Positions 12,174 to 20,192 of a stretch of 64,000 nt of DNA are shown here, in pieces. Position 1 is the stretch's first letter; every line of letters starts with the position of its first letter. Both the position numbers and the translations under genes were made by a program. Origin of the DNA: Massilia sp. 9096 (GTDB lineage Bacteria > Pseudomonadota > Gammaproteobacteria > Burkholderiales > Burkholderiaceae_D); NCBI RefSeq assembly GCF_000745265.1, contig NZ_JQNN01000001.1:930001-994000 (forward strand), given 5' to 3'. Under the pieces are notes generated by a model. The model did no database searches, was not told where the DNA came from, and was given only the letters and a program-made list of their open reading frames with translations.

Positions 12174-12201
12174 TCTCGAACGGCGCGGCTGCCTGAGCGC
12201 G

Positions 12202-15200
12202 CTAAGCCTTGCCGGCCGCGATCGCGCCGGCGAGCGCGGCGATGCTGGCCAGGTCGACCGGCTTGGTCAGGTGGCGGTCGAAGCCGGCGCGACGCGAGCG
12301 TTCGCGGTCTTCCTCGGCGCCCCAGCCGGTGACGGCGGCCAGCATGACGCCATCGAACGCCGGCTCGCGCCGGATCGCCTCGGCCAGTTCGTAGCCGTTC
12401 ATGCCCGGCATGCCGATGTCGAGCAGGGCCAGGTCGGGTTTCGATTCACGCATGGCGGCCAGCGCGGCGCGGCCGTCGTGCACGATGTCGACCGTGTGAC
12501 CCTCCAGCTGCAGCGATTGGGCCAGCAGTTCGGCGGCGTCGCGGTTGTCGTCGGCGATCAGGATGCGCAGGCGCGCGCGCGCGTGCGGCGGCACGCCGGG
12601 CGCGGCCTGGACGGCGGTCCCGGGTTCGGGATGGCCGGCTTGCGCGGACGACGGCGCGTCGGGCGCCAACGGCAGGCGCAGCGTGAAGCGGCTGCCCTGG
12701 CCGGGCCCGGCGCTGGCGGCCGCCACGCTGCCGCCGTGCTGCTCGGCCAGGCTCTTCACCAGGCTCAGGCCGATGCCCAGGCCGCCCTGGGCATAGCTTC
12801 TGCCGTGGCGCGACTGGCTGAACATCTCGAACAGGGTCGGCAGGGCGTCCGCCGGGATGCCGATGCCGTTGTCGCTCACATCGATCAGCGCGTCCTGCCG
12901 CTCCACCCGCAACGCCAGCGCGATGTTGCCGCCTTCCGGCGTGTACTTGGCGGCGTTGGTCAGGAGGTTGGCGATCACCTGCACCAGGCGGTTCGGGTCG
13001 GCGTCCAGCACCATCGGCTGCGGCGGTGCGTCCACCGTCAGCGTGTGGGTGCGCGCCTGCACCTGCGGCAGCGCCGCCTCGACCGCGTTGGCGGCGACTT
13101 CCTGCAGCACCACGTGTTCGCGCTTGAGCTCGATCTTGCCGCTCTGGATGCGCGCCAGGTCGAGCAGGTCGTTGACCAGGTGGATCAGGTGGTTGACCTG
13201 GCGTTCCATCATGCCGCGCACCTTGGCGAGCGACGCCGCGTTGCCCGGATTCAGGCGCATCAGGTCCAAACCGGTGCGGATCGGCGCCAGGGGATTCCTC
13301 AGCTCGTGCGCCAGCGTGGCCAGGAATTCGTTCTGGCGCCGGTTGGCGCGCGCCAGGTCGTCGGCCAGGCGGCGCAGCGCTTCGTCGGCCTGCTTCTGGG
13401 CGGTGATGTCGCGGAAGATGATTGCCACCTTGTCGGTCGACTCCGGCTCGGCGCGCGCGATGAACACGTCGAACCAGCGTCCCAGCGGTTCGGCATACTG
13501 CACGATGCGCATCGGCTCCCCGCTCGCGGCGACCTGCGCGTATTGCTTGTGCCAGGTGTGCTCGATGTCGGGCGCGACCTGGCGCGCAGTCTTGCCGACG
13601 ACGTCCGGCAGGCCCGTGTGTCGCGAATAGGCCTGGTTCGTCTCCAGAAAGCGGTGGTCGACCGGGTTGCCTTGCGCGTCGTAGATCAGTTCGATGACGC
13701 AAAAACCTTCGTCGATCGACGATATCAGGGTGCGGTAGCGCTGCTCGCGCTCGCGCAGCTGCGCTTCCATCGCGCGCTGGCGCGTGATGTCGATCACCAC
13801 GCCGGGCAGGCGCACCGGCTGGCCATCCTCGAACTCGACCTTGCCGCGCGCGTGCACGACGCGCTCGCAGCCGTCCATGCCGCGCACCCGGTAGATGCAG
13901 TCGTACAGCTCGCGGGACGCGCGCGCGCGCGCCATGCCGGCCTTGATGGCCGGCAGGTCGTCCGTGTGGATCCTGGCCAGGTAGGCGAGCGGCGAGGCGT
14001 CGGCCACCTCGGCCGCCGACAGGCCGTGCAGGTGCGCCATGTTGGCGTCGGCGTGCAGCTTGTAGCGGGCCAGGTCGAACATCCAGGTGCCGATCTCGCC
14101 CGCGCTGAGCGTGGCTTCCAGGCGCGCCTGGGCGTCGCGCAGCTGGTCGATCAGGCGCTTGCGCGCGCTGATGTCGGCCGCGGTGCCGATCACGCGGTGC
14201 GGCCGGCCGTCCGGGGTGCGGTGCAGGCGGCCGGTGAATTCGAGCCAGCGCCATTCGCCGCTGGCGCGGTGGCGGTAGCGGCCCTCGAAATGGAAGGCGC
14301 GGTCGTCGTCGATGGCGGCGGTCAGCGCGCGCCGGTACGGTTCGACGTCGTCCGGGTGCGCCAGTTCGGCCATGAAGCGCTCGGAGCTGAGCGGCTCCTC
14401 GCCGCGCGCGACCCCCATGATGTCGAACATGCGCTCGTTTTCCCAGGCGGCCCGGTCGCGCTGGGCGTCCCAGCTCCAGATGCCGAGGTTGGCGGCTTCG
14501 GCGGCCAGCTGCAGGCGCTCGGCGTTGTCGCGCGAGCGCGCCTCGGCTTCGCGCCGGGCGCTTACGTCGACCACCACGGCAATCACGCTGGAGAGCTCCT
14601 GCTGGCCCGCTTCGAAGATCGGCGAGACGATCTTGTTGACCCATACCGCCGCCCCGTCCGGGCGCAGCAGGCGGTTCTCGATTTCGAACGGCTGGCCGCT
14701 GCGGCGCAGCCCGCCCAGCGCCACGCGGTTGGCGGCGCGATCGTCCGGGTGCGTCAGCAGGTCGACGCGCTGGCCGATCACGTCCTCGCGCGCGCGCCCG
14801 ACGATGCGGCAGAAGGTGTCGTTGGCGCTCAGGATGCGCAGTTCGAGGTCGGCCTCGACGAAGCCGGCGGCGGTCTGGCGGATCAGCGACTGCAGGTGCG
14901 CCTGGCTGCGTTCGAGCTCGGCGGTGCGCGCGATCACGCGCTGGTCGAGCGTGCGGTTCAGCTCGTGCACCTCGATTTCCGCGCGCATGCGGGCGGTGCT
15001 CTCGATCACGGTGCTGGTCATGCCGCGCACCTGTCCGGCGTCGTCGCGCAGGGGCGAGCAGAAGATCGTGAACCAGCCCTGTTCTAGCACGCCGTTGCGG
15101 CGGATGTTCAAGGGGACGTCATGCACCTCGGGCGAGCCGCCGGCGTAGGCGCCTTCGACCAGCGGCTCGATCTGCGGCCAGATCTCGGCCCAGACCTCGG

Positions 15201-15528
15201 CGATCGGCCGGCCCTGCGCCCAGGGATCCTTTTCGCCCAGCAGCGCGGTGTAGCCTGCGTTGTAGATCAGGCAGCGCTGCGGCCCCCACACCATCCCCAT
15301 CGCCACCCGCGCGTCGAGCATCATGCCGACGTTGGCGCGCAGCGCGGCCGGCCAGGCCGCGGGCGGGCCGAGCGGCGTCGCGCCCCAGTCGGTGCGGTTG
15401 AACTCGGCGTGGAAGGCGCTGGCTTCGGCGAAGGGGCGTGGAGCGGGGTTCGTGTTCAAAATTGACGGCCAGGGGCAAGAGCGCGGATCACAGATGATAA
15501 ACCTATTCCGCCCCTCCCGCTCATCCAT
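12202..15528 (-). CDS. Multi-PAS hybrid sensor histidine kinase with C-terminal receiver
   Basis: A cytoplasmic hybrid kinase of up to 1108 residues, with no membrane segment. An N-terminal PAS-like region (about 35-170, TDWGATPLGPPAAWP) is followed by PAS at about 210-330, 335-460, 465-590 and 595-720. HisKA has the phosphorylated His in FLATLAHELRNPLAPIRTGL (about 745); the ATPase domain has NLLTNAAKYTPEGGNI, DNGIGIP and GGLGIGLSLV. The receiver has LIADDNRDAAE, phospho-acceptor Asp in LALLDIGMPGMNGYE and Lys in RHLTKPVD. The ATG at 15528 lies one nt after the multicopper oxidase stop, suggesting coupling, but no clear ribosome site decides the start; a TTG at about 15456 is an alternative. 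Being in the copper operon suggests, but does not prove, a copper or redox signal. Confidence 0.9.
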   Translation of the reverse strand: MDEREGRNRFIICDPRSCPWPSILNTNPAPRPFAEASAFHAEFNRTDWGATPLGPPAAWPAALRANVGMMLDARVAMGMVWGPQRCLIYNAGYTALLGEKDPWAQGRPIAEVWAEIWPQIEPLVEGAYAGGSPEVHDVPLNIRRNGVLEQGWFTIFCSPLRDDAGQVRGMTSTVIESTARMRAEIEVHELNRTLDQRVIARTAELERSQAHLQSLIRQTAAGFVEADLELRILSANDTFCRIVGRAREDVIGQRVDLLTHPDDRAANRVALGGLRRSGQPFEIENRLLRPDGAAVWVNKIVSPIFEAGQQELSSVIAVVVDVSARREAEARSRDNAERLQLAAEAANLGIWSWDAQRDRAAWENERMFDIMGVARGEEPLSSERFMAELAHPDDVEPYRRALTAAIDDDRAFHFEGRYRHRASGEWRWLEFTGRLHRTPDGRPHRVIGTAADISARKRLIDQLRDAQARLEATLSAGEIGTWMFDLARYKLHADANMAHLHGLSAAEVADASPLAYLARIHTDDLPAIKAGMARARASRELYDCIYRVRGMDGCERVVHARGKVEFEDGQPVRLPGVVIDITRQRAMEAQLREREQRYRTLISSIDEGFCVIELIYDAQGNPVDHRFLETNQAYSRHTGLPDVVGKTARQVAPDIEHTWHKQYAQVAASGEPMRIVQYAEPLGRWFDVFIARAEPESTDKVAIIFRDITAQKQADEALRRLADDLARANRRQNEFLATLAHELRNPLAPIRTGLDLMRLNPGNAASLAKVRGMMERQVNHLIHLVNDLLDLARIQSGKIELKREHVVLQEVAANAVEAALPQVQARTHTLTVDAPPQPMVLDADPNRLVQVIANLLTNAAKYTPEGGNIALALRVERQDALIDVSDNGIGIPADALPTLFEMFSQSRHGRSYAQGGLGIGLSLVKSLAEQHGGSVAAASAGPGQGSRFTLRLPLAPDAPSSAQAGHPEPGTAVQAAPGVPPHARARLRILIADDNRDAAELLAQSLQLEGHTVDIVHDGRAALAAMRESKPDLALLDIGMPGMNGYELAEAIRREPAFDGVMLAAVTGWGAEEDRERSRRAGFDRHLTKPVDLASIAALAGAIAAGKA

Positions 15529-15529
15529 T

Positions 15530-16915
15530 CTAGTGGCCGCCGTGCTCCCCGTGGCCGCCGCGCCGCACCGTGGCCGCCGGCGCGCCGGCCTCGGACGCCC
15601 CCGCCTGGCCTGGTGCGCGCACCGTGTCCGGCGCGGCCGCGGTCCACTCGCGCGCCACCGTGCCCTCGGGATGACGGTACCAGCCCGGGTCGCGGTAGTC
15701 GCCGCGCGCCAGGCCTTCGCGCACCTTGATCATGGTGAACATGCCGCCCATCTCGATCGGGCCGAACGGGCCGCGTCCGTCCATCATCGGCAGCGTGTTC
15801 TCCGGCAGCGCCATGCGCATGCTGCCCATCGAGCCGCCCTTGTCGCCCATCGCCATGTAGCCGGGCACCAGGTCGTTGATCTTCTGCGCCAGGCCCTTCT
15901 GGTCGACGCCGATCATGGTGCGCACCTGGTGGCCCATGGCGTTCATGGTGTGGTGCGTCTTGTGGCAGTGGAAGGCCCAGTCGCCCGGATTGTCGGCCAC
16001 GAACTCGATCGCCCGCATCTGGCCCACGCCGATGTCGACCGTGACTTCAGGCCAGCGCGCGGCCCGGGGAATCCAGCCGCCGTCGGTGCCGGCGACCTCG
16101 AAGCGGTGGCCGTGGATGTGGAACGGGTGGTTGGTCATCGTCAGGTTGCCCAGGCGGATGCGCACGCGGTCGTCTTTTCTCACTACCATCGGGTCGATGC
16201 CGGGAAAGGCGCGGCTGTTGATGGTCCACAGGTTAAAGTCGAGCATCGTGTTGACGTTGGGCGTGTAGTTGCCGGGGTCGATGTCGTAGGCGTTGAGCAG
16301 GAACACGAAGTCGCGGTCGACCGCGTGCTGGCGCGGGTCCTTCGGGTGCGTGACCCAGAAGCCCATCATGCCCATCGCCATCTGCGTCATCTCGTCGCCG
16401 TGCGGGTGGTACATGAAGGTGCCGGCGTAGCGCGCGGTGAACTCGTAGACGTAGGTCTTGCCGGGCGCGATGCCGGGCTGGGTCAGGCCGGCCACGCCGT
16501 CCATCCCGTTCGGCAGGATCTGGCCGTGCCAGTGGATGCTGGTGTTTTCCGGCAGCTTGTTGGTGACGAAGATGCGCACGCGGTCGCCCTCGACCACTTC
16601 GATGGTCGGGCCCGGACTCTGGCCGTTGTAACCCCACAGGTTGGCCTTCATGCCGGGTGCGATCTCGCGCACCACGGGTTCCGCCACCAGGTGGAACTCC
16701 TTGACGCCGTCCTTCATGCGCCAGGGCAGGGTCCAGCCGTTGAGCGTGACGACGGGGTTGTAGGGACGGCCGTTGGGCGGGGCCAGCGGGCCTGCGGTGG
16801 CGCTCGAGCCCTGTTGCGGCGCCTCGGGGACGGCGGCGGCGCCGGCCTTGGTCACCAGCGCGGCGCCGCTCAGGGCGAGGCCGCCGCCGGCCAGGAAGTT
16901 TCTACGGGAGGTCAT
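15530..16915 (-). CDS. Tat-exported multicopper oxidase
   Basis: A 461-residue periplasmic multicopper oxidase. The leader MTSRRNFLAGGGLALSGAAL is a Tat signal (SRRNFL), as expected for an enzyme loaded with copper before export. Copper ligands are visible: HWHG (128-131), HPH (170-172), HPFHIHGH (263-270) and HCHKTHH (316-322). The C-terminal tail is rich in Gly and His (RRGGHGEHGGH) and Met clusters (MGSMRMALPENTLPMM) could bind extra copper. Such enzymes oxidise Cu(I) to less toxic Cu(II). The short, two-domain-like spacing also resembles copper nitrite reductases, but the TolC and CopL-like partners favour copper resistance. The start overlaps the TolC gene's stop by 4 bp. Confidence 0.9.
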   Translation of the reverse strand: MTSRRNFLAGGGLALSGAALVTKAGAAAVPEAPQQGSSATAGPLAPPNGRPYNPVVTLNGWTLPWRMKDGVKEFHLVAEPVVREIAPGMKANLWGYNGQSPGPTIEVVEGDRVRIFVTNKLPENTSIHWHGQILPNGMDGVAGLTQPGIAPGKTYVYEFTARYAGTFMYHPHGDEMTQMAMGMMGFWVTHPKDPRQHAVDRDFVFLLNAYDIDPGNYTPNVNTMLDFNLWTINSRAFPGIDPMVVRKDDRVRIRLGNLTMTNHPFHIHGHRFEVAGTDGGWIPRAARWPEVTVDIGVGQMRAIEFVADNPGDWAFHCHKTHHTMNAMGHQVRTMIGVDQKGLAQKINDLVPGYMAMGDKGGSMGSMRMALPENTLPMMDGRGPFGPIEMGGMFTMIKVREGLARGDYRDPGWYRHPEGTVAREWTAAAPDTVRAPGQAGASEAGAPAATVRRGGHGEHGGH

Positions 16916-18516
16916 TGGATGTGTTCCTTGTGTGCGGGCGCGGCCATGTCGGGCATGTCTTTCATGTCGTGCATGTCGTGCATGTGCTGCATTGCGGGCT
17001 CGGACGCCGGCGCCGATACCGGAGCCGGAGCCGGCGCCGGATCCGGCACGGGCGCGGCGCCGGCCGGCCAGTCGGCCGCACGCATGCCGAGCGCGCCTTC
17101 GAGCGTGGTCCGGGCTAGCCAGAATTCCTTGAGCGCGTCGATGTAGGCGTCGACCGCGTCGGCCTGGTCGCGCGCATCGGACAGCAGGTCTTCGGGACCG
17201 ATCTGCATCGCGTTGTAGCGCAGCAGGACTTCCTTGGCGATGCGGCGGCGCAGCGGGATGATGGTGTCGCGGTAGTGGCGCGCCAGCTCGTAGGCGCTGC
17301 GATAGCCGTCGTAGCCGTCGCGCGCCTCGCTGGCGGCCGTGAGCGCGGTGTCGGCCACGTGCTGCAGCGCCGCCATGTAGGTCGCCTCGGCCCTGGCCAC
17401 GCGTGCGCCGCCCCAGTCGAACAGCGGCAGGCTGACGGTCAGGTTGTAGCCGTGCAGCGTGCTCGCCCGGGTCGCCGGCTGGTTCATCGGCCCGAGGTCG
17501 AGCACGTTGATGAAGCGCGTGGTCCGGCTCAAGCCCAGGTCGGACGCGGTGGCCGCGGCGGCGGCCTTGGCGGTCTGCACGTCCAGGCGCCGCGCCAGCG
17601 CCAGGCCCTGCGCGTCAGCCAGGGTCGCGGCCGCCGCCGGCAGCTCGGGCAGGTGAGCCGGCAGCGTGTAGGCGAGGTCGTAGCCGGGGTCGGCGCCCTG
17701 CAGCCCGAGCTGGCGCGTCAGCGCCTCGCGCGTGCGCGTGGCGTCGCGTGTCGCGCGCGCGAGGTCGGCGTGGGCTTGCGCCGCGTACAACTGTTCGCGC
17801 ATCAGATCGAGCCGGCTGACGTTGCCGGCCCGGACGCGGCGCCCGGCCAGGTCGGCGCCGGCGGCGGCGGCCTGCTCGACGGTGCGCGCATACTCGAGCG
17901 CCTGGCCGGCGGCGACCGCCTCGACCCAGGCGCGGCGCGTGTCCAGCGCCTGGCGCTCGATGCGCGCGGCGATGTCCAGTTTGGTCTGCTCGAAGCGGCG
18001 TCCGGCCAGGCGCGCCTGCAGCGGCTTGGTCAGGATGTCGAGCAGGTCGAAGCCGAAGGTGCGCTGCAGCTGCACGTTGCCGCCGCTGCCCAGGCGCTGC
18101 AGGTTGAATTCGGGATTGGCCAGGCGCGTCGCCTGCACCAGGTCGGCCTGGGCGATGCCGGCTTCCCAATAGGTGGCTTGCAGGCCCGGGTTGGCGACCA
18201 GGGCGACGCGCACCGCGCCGTCCATGTCGAGCGGCTGCGCCAGCAGCTGGCGCACGGCGGCCTGCAGTTCCTGCCGGGTGGCGGGATCGCGCGCCAGGCG
18301 CGGTTCGACGCCGACGTGGGCCTGTGCGGTGCGCGCGACGTCGCCGAAGCCGCGGTCCGGGGTCACCGTGGCGCAGCCGGCCAGCAGGGCCATGGCGGCG
18401 CCCAGGAGCGGCAGCGACTTCGGCAGCTGCAGCGGCAGCGGCAGCGGCGGCCTTGCGGACCGCGGCGACGCGCGCGTATGGCCGGCGTGCGCCGGCGATT
18501 GCATGGGGTGATGCAT
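16912..18516 (-). CDS. TolC-family outer membrane efflux lipoprotein with Met/His-rich tail
   Basis: An outer membrane factor of about 535 residues, related to CusC/NodT proteins. The lipobox LLAGC follows a hydrophobic segment (LPLLGAAMALLAGCATV). Two OEP repeats follow, including VRVALVANPGLQATYWEAGI and the second-half LTVSLPLFDWGGARVARAEA. Two termini are unusual: a His/Met start (MHHPMQSPAHAGHTR) and a Met/His/Asp tail (MQHMHDMHDMKDMPDM), both plausible copper ligands. The ATG at 18516 is preferred because GAGGA lies 9 nt upstream; ATG 18525 abuts GAGGA. No CusA/CusB pump is encoded here, so the channel must partner with a pump elsewhere or with the oxidase (inference). Confidence 0.9.
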   Translation of the reverse strand: MHHPMQSPAHAGHTRASPRSARPPLPLPLQLPKSLPLLGAAMALLAGCATVTPDRGFGDVARTAQAHVGVEPRLARDPATRQELQAAVRQLLAQPLDMDGAVRVALVANPGLQATYWEAGIAQADLVQATRLANPEFNLQRLGSGGNVQLQRTFGFDLLDILTKPLQARLAGRRFEQTKLDIAARIERQALDTRRAWVEAVAAGQALEYARTVEQAAAAGADLAGRRVRAGNVSRLDLMREQLYAAQAHADLARATRDATRTREALTRQLGLQGADPGYDLAYTLPAHLPELPAAAATLADAQGLALARRLDVQTAKAAAAATASDLGLSRTTRFINVLDLGPMNQPATRASTLHGYNLTVSLPLFDWGGARVARAEATYMAALQHVADTALTAASEARDGYDGYRSAYELARHYRDTIIPLRRRIAKEVLLRYNAMQIGPEDLLSDARDQADAVDAYIDALKEFWLARTTLEGALGMRAADWPAGAAPVPDPAPAPAPVSAPASEPAMQHMHDMHDMKDMPDMAAPAHKEHIQ

Positions 18517-18588
18517 GGGTCTCATTCCTCGTGAATGCGTGGGTCGACGCCGCAGGGCCTGCGCACGGGCAGGCGGCGGCGGAGAACG

Positions 18589-19062
18589 TCAGGCGAAGGC
18601 GGGACGCGGCGGGCGTTCGAGCAGGAAGGGGTCGACGCTGGGCAGGTGGCCGGGCCGGAACGGCACCGCGACGAAGGCCGCGGCCGGGCCGCCCGGCGTG
18701 GGCGCGAAGGCGGGAGCGGGCGCCACGCCGGCGCAACAGGCGGCGCAGGCGCTGCAGCGCCCGTGCGCGTGCTCGCCGTGTTCGCCATGGCGATGGCGAT
18801 GGCTGCGGACGGCGCCGTCGTGGCAGGCGGCCGGCGGCGCGGGCTGGTGTGTGATCGCGTGTGCGATCCGGTGTGTGTCCAGGGCGCCCGTGTGCGTCTG
18901 CATTCCCATCTGCAGGGGTGCGCCGGCCGATGCGGCAAGCGGCGCGGGCACGTGGCCGTGCGGCGCGCACGGCTGCGCGGTGGCCGCGGCCAGGCCCGGC
19001 AAGGCCAGCAGCGTCAGCCACAGCAACATCGAACGTAGCATGAGCAAAAGCGTCGTCATCAC
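18589..19062 (-). CDS. CopL-like exported Cys/His-rich protein
   Basis: A 157-residue exported protein. A hydrophobic leader (LLLMLRSMLLWLTLLALPGL) precedes a His-rich middle (SHRHRHGEHGEHAHGRCSAC, then AACCAG) and a conserved-looking end, VDPFLLERPPRPAFA. This arrangement (signal, HxH cluster, CxxCxxCC, LERPPR end) is what I recall for CopL-like and DUF2946-like proteins in copper operons of xanthomonads and burkholderials. It is first gene of the copper operon; TolC follows after about 70 bp. A periplasmic copper sensor or buffer role is inferred. The start is uncertain: ATGs at 19062, 19059 and 19041 are in frame and none has a clear ribosome binding site. Confidence 0.75.
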   Translation of the reverse strand: MMTTLLLMLRSMLLWLTLLALPGLAAATAQPCAPHGHVPAPLAASAGAPLQMGMQTHTGALDTHRIAHAITHQPAPPAACHDGAVRSHRHRHGEHGEHAHGRCSACAACCAGVAPAPAFAPTPGGPAAAFVAVPFRPGHLPSVDPFLLERPPRPAFA

Positions 19063-19068
19063 GCGCCG

Positions 19069-19092
19069 ATTCTAGCATGCACGCTGTGCTAG
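19069..19092 (-). promoter_or_regulatory. Inverted repeat CTAGCA-N9-TGCTAG, candidate operator of the copper operon
   Basis: A perfect 6-bp inverted repeat (19072-19077 and 19087-19092) lies directly upstream of the CopL-like gene. One arm overlaps a TAGAAT -10-like hexamer on the minus strand (19074-19069). If that hexamer is real, translation more likely starts at 19041 than at 19062. The regulator is unknown. Confidence 0.35.
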
Positions 19093-19131
19093 CATCCCAT
19101 CATTGGCAACGGGTCGGGATGGTCGTGTATG

Positions 19132-20076
19132 TCAGGGCATCGTCGCGCGCAGGGCGCCGGATTCGAAATAGATGTGGCGGATGGTCGGGAACACCGCGCC
19201 GACCGCCTTTTGCAGGCGCGCGATCGCGGTCTCGACCTCGTCGATGCGCATGCCGCGCTTGAACTGCACCGCGGCCGTGAGCAGCACCTCCTCGGGGCCG
19301 AGCTGCATGCTCATCAGGCGGTCGACGCACAGCACCGCGGCATCGTCTTCGAAAATGCCGCGCACGCGCCGGATCGCATCCTGGCCCATGCTTTCGCCGA
19401 CCAGCAGGTTGCCGGTCTCGCGCCCCAGCGTGAAGGCGGCGCCGACCAGCAGCACGCCGATCAGGATCGAGGCGGCCGGGTCGAAGTAGGGGCTGTCGAA
19501 AATATAGCCGAGCGTGATGCCGATCGCCGCGATGGCCAGGCCGATCAGCGCCGCCGAATCCTCGATGAACACCGTGAACACGGTGGCGTCCTTGGACGCG
19601 CGCATGGTCTGCCACAGGCTGGCGCCGGGCTTGCGCTTCTTGTTGAGCTCCTTGCGCGAGACGTTCCAGCTGTAACCCTCGAAGCAGGCCGACACCGCCA
19701 GGACCAGGTAGTTCCACAGCGGGTCTTCCAGCGGTTCCGGATTGCGCAGCGCCTGGATGCCGTGATAGATCGAAAAGCCGCCGCCGAGCGAAAACACCGA
19801 CAGCGCCACCATCAGCGCCCAGAAGTACAGCTCTTTGCCGTAGCCGAACGGGTGCCTGGCGTCGGCCGGCTTGGCGGCCTGCTTCTCGCCCAGCATCAGC
19901 AGCAGCTCGTTGCCGGTGTCGACGGTCGAGTGGATGCCCTCGGCCAGCATGGCCGCGCTGCCGGTGATCGCCGCGACCACGAACTTGGCCACCGCGATGC
20001 CGAGATTGGCCGCCAGCGCCGCGTAGATCACCTTGTTGCCGCCTTTTTTCTTGTCGTCCTTGCCTTCGTCCGCCAT
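19132..20076 (-). CDS. Cation diffusion facilitator (CDF) transporter
   Basis: A 314-residue inner-membrane CDF metal/proton antiporter. Six helices are visible. Metal-site motifs are HSTVD (about 49-53) in helix 2 and IEDSAALIG in helix 5; HPFGYGKELYFW is the conserved loop after helix 2. The cytoplasmic domain ends YFESGALRATMP. CDF proteins export Zn, Co, Fe or Mn, not copper; selectivity cannot be read reliably here. The N-terminus is Lys/Asp-rich (MADEGKDDKKKGG). The ATG at 20076 is chosen since the 23 codons upstream look non-coding. It lies upstream of the copper operon on the same strand, 70 bp away, with a candidate operator between. Confidence 0.92.
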   Translation of the reverse strand: MADEGKDDKKKGGNKVIYAALAANLGIAVAKFVVAAITGSAAMLAEGIHSTVDTGNELLLMLGEKQAAKPADARHPFGYGKELYFWALMVALSVFSLGGGFSIYHGIQALRNPEPLEDPLWNYLVLAVSACFEGYSWNVSRKELNKKRKPGASLWQTMRASKDATVFTVFIEDSAALIGLAIAAIGITLGYIFDSPYFDPAASILIGVLLVGAAFTLGRETGNLLVGESMGQDAIRRVRGIFEDDAAVLCVDRLMSMQLGPEEVLLTAAVQFKRGMRIDEVETAIARLQKAVGAVFPTIRHIYFESGALRATMP

Positions 20077-20192
20077 GTCCTGTCTATCCTCTGCCCGCTG
20101 TGTTCGTGCTTCCAGTGTAGCCAATCCGCCAAGATCGGCTTGCACGGCTGGGCGCGCGCCATGCGGCCGGGCGTTTCGAAAGGAGGCGCGGC

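Noticed and set aside
15530..16915. Copper nitrite reductase instead of multicopper oxidase
   Set aside because: Context is a copper-resistance operon and no denitrification gene is near; the call stays multicopper oxidase, though the folds are related.
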